DNA of 13,733 nucleotides from positions 1-13,733 of the forward strand of contig DUGC01000111.1 in NCBI GenBank assembly GCA_013331625.1, given 5' to 3'. Both the position numbers and the translations under genes were made by a program. Under the pieces are notes generated by a model, which was not told the DNA's origin, made no database searches, and worked only from the letters and a program-made list of their open reading frames with translations. This document shows positions 13,375 through 13,733 of the stretch, in pieces (within the stretch, counting starts at the first letter, position 1; each line of letters opens with the position of its first letter). The stretch is from Candidatus Iainarchaeum sp. (lineage in GTDB: Archaea; Iainarchaeota; Iainarchaeia; Iainarchaeales; Iainarchaeaceae).

Positions 13375-13733
13375 AATAACGATGAAACCCATAAAACCAA
13401 GACGGAGATTAGGGGCTAGAACTGCAGAAAACAAGGCCCTCAGCCAGCCTATCGGAGTCGCATATTGAAAGGATGCACCGTTACAGCCAGGCAACACATA
13501 CAATATTTGGGATGTATAACAGGGCCTTGGCAAGAAAAAGAACGCAAGCAGAGAAGTTTTTGCAGCATACAGGGCTAAAGTTCAAACGGCCAACGCCCTA
13601 TACATAATGCATGAAGCCTTTGCAGGAAAAAAAAGAAATCCAATTATGCTGAACACTTCTTCTGGCATGGCAGCCTGCAGGCAAAAGGGCCCTTAAAGCA
13701 ATAATTAACACCGTAACTCCTCAAGGTTTAGGG
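13375..13733. other. 359-base end region with tiny ORFs and palindromes, no clear gene
   Basis: No recognisable gene. Three very short plus-strand ORFs follow one another: 13382-13468 (28 residues, basic, MKPIKPRRRLGARTAENK...), 13473-13607 (44 residues, MHRYSQATHTIFGMYNRALA...) and 13607-13696 (29 residues, overlapping the previous stop in TAATG). They alternate between two frames and the middle one is preceded by GAAAGG, so the stretch could be a decayed gene or chance. Two perfect 10-base palindromes lie near the end: GCCTGCAGGC (13673-13682) and AAGGGCCCTT (13685-13694). AT-rich boxes at 13693-13708 could be the promoter of a gene beyond the window. No tRNA, CRISPR repeat or insertion-sequence end was seen. 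Confidence 0.5.

Noticed and set aside
1..13733. CRISPR arrays, tRNA or rRNA genes, transposases, phage or toxin-antitoxin genes
   Set aside because: No regularly spaced repeats, no tRNA-like T-arm sequence in the gaps, and no mobile-element or defence motifs were seen on either strand.

Overview
The window looks archaeal. The evidence is the archaeal-type HMG-CoA synthase / thiolase / DUF35 gene set, AT-rich TATA-like boxes about 25-30 bases upstream of several starts (some consistent with leaderless transcripts), GGTGA/GAGGTGA ribosome binding sites, and tightly packed short genes. Local GC in the enzyme genes is around 50% by hand count of sampled lines. I cannot name the species. A DPANN-type lineage (for example Micrarchaeota or Diapherotrites) is a guess from the unusual gene mix, not something shown by the sequence.

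Layout. The minus strand from about 2614 to the left edge carries a nearly complete pyruvate, phosphate dikinase, cut only at its extreme C-terminus. A divergent promoter region separates it from a plus-strand NAD kinase (2770-3561). Then come a 67-residue basic protein built of two repeats (3689-3892) and a class II, bacterial-type HMG-CoA reductase (3932-5218). Next is HMG-CoA synthase (5277-6329), a 56-residue membrane protein (6330-6500), acetoacetyl-CoA thiolase (6497-7663) and a DUF35 protein (7666-8070), all overlapping or nearly touching. An unrecognised 211-residue protein (8116-8751) follows. The lower pathway is two tandem mevalonate kinase paralogues (8811-9746 and 9789-10739), diphosphomevalonate decarboxylase (10736-11728), a GNAT-like protein (11729-12229) and phosphomevalonate kinase (12244-13374). 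The last 359 bases contain only tiny ORFs and palindromes.

How it works together. The cluster encodes the whole route from acetyl-CoA to isopentenyl diphosphate: thiolase + HMG-CoA synthase (with DUF35 as scaffold) make HMG-CoA, HMG-CoA reductase makes mevalonate, and mevalonate kinase, phosphomevalonate kinase and diphosphomevalonate decarboxylase complete the classical (eukaryote/Gram-positive-type) lower branch. Most archaea use a modified lower branch, so this is unusual. The cluster is a mosaic: archaeal upper part, bacterial-type reductase, and a lower part ordered like the Gram-positive mvaK1-mvaD-mvaK2 operon. Three lower-GC passenger genes are threaded through it (a membrane microprotein, a hypothetical protein and a GNAT-like protein; about 38-42% GC by hand count). 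These passengers and the cysteine-free DUF35 are the least explained parts.
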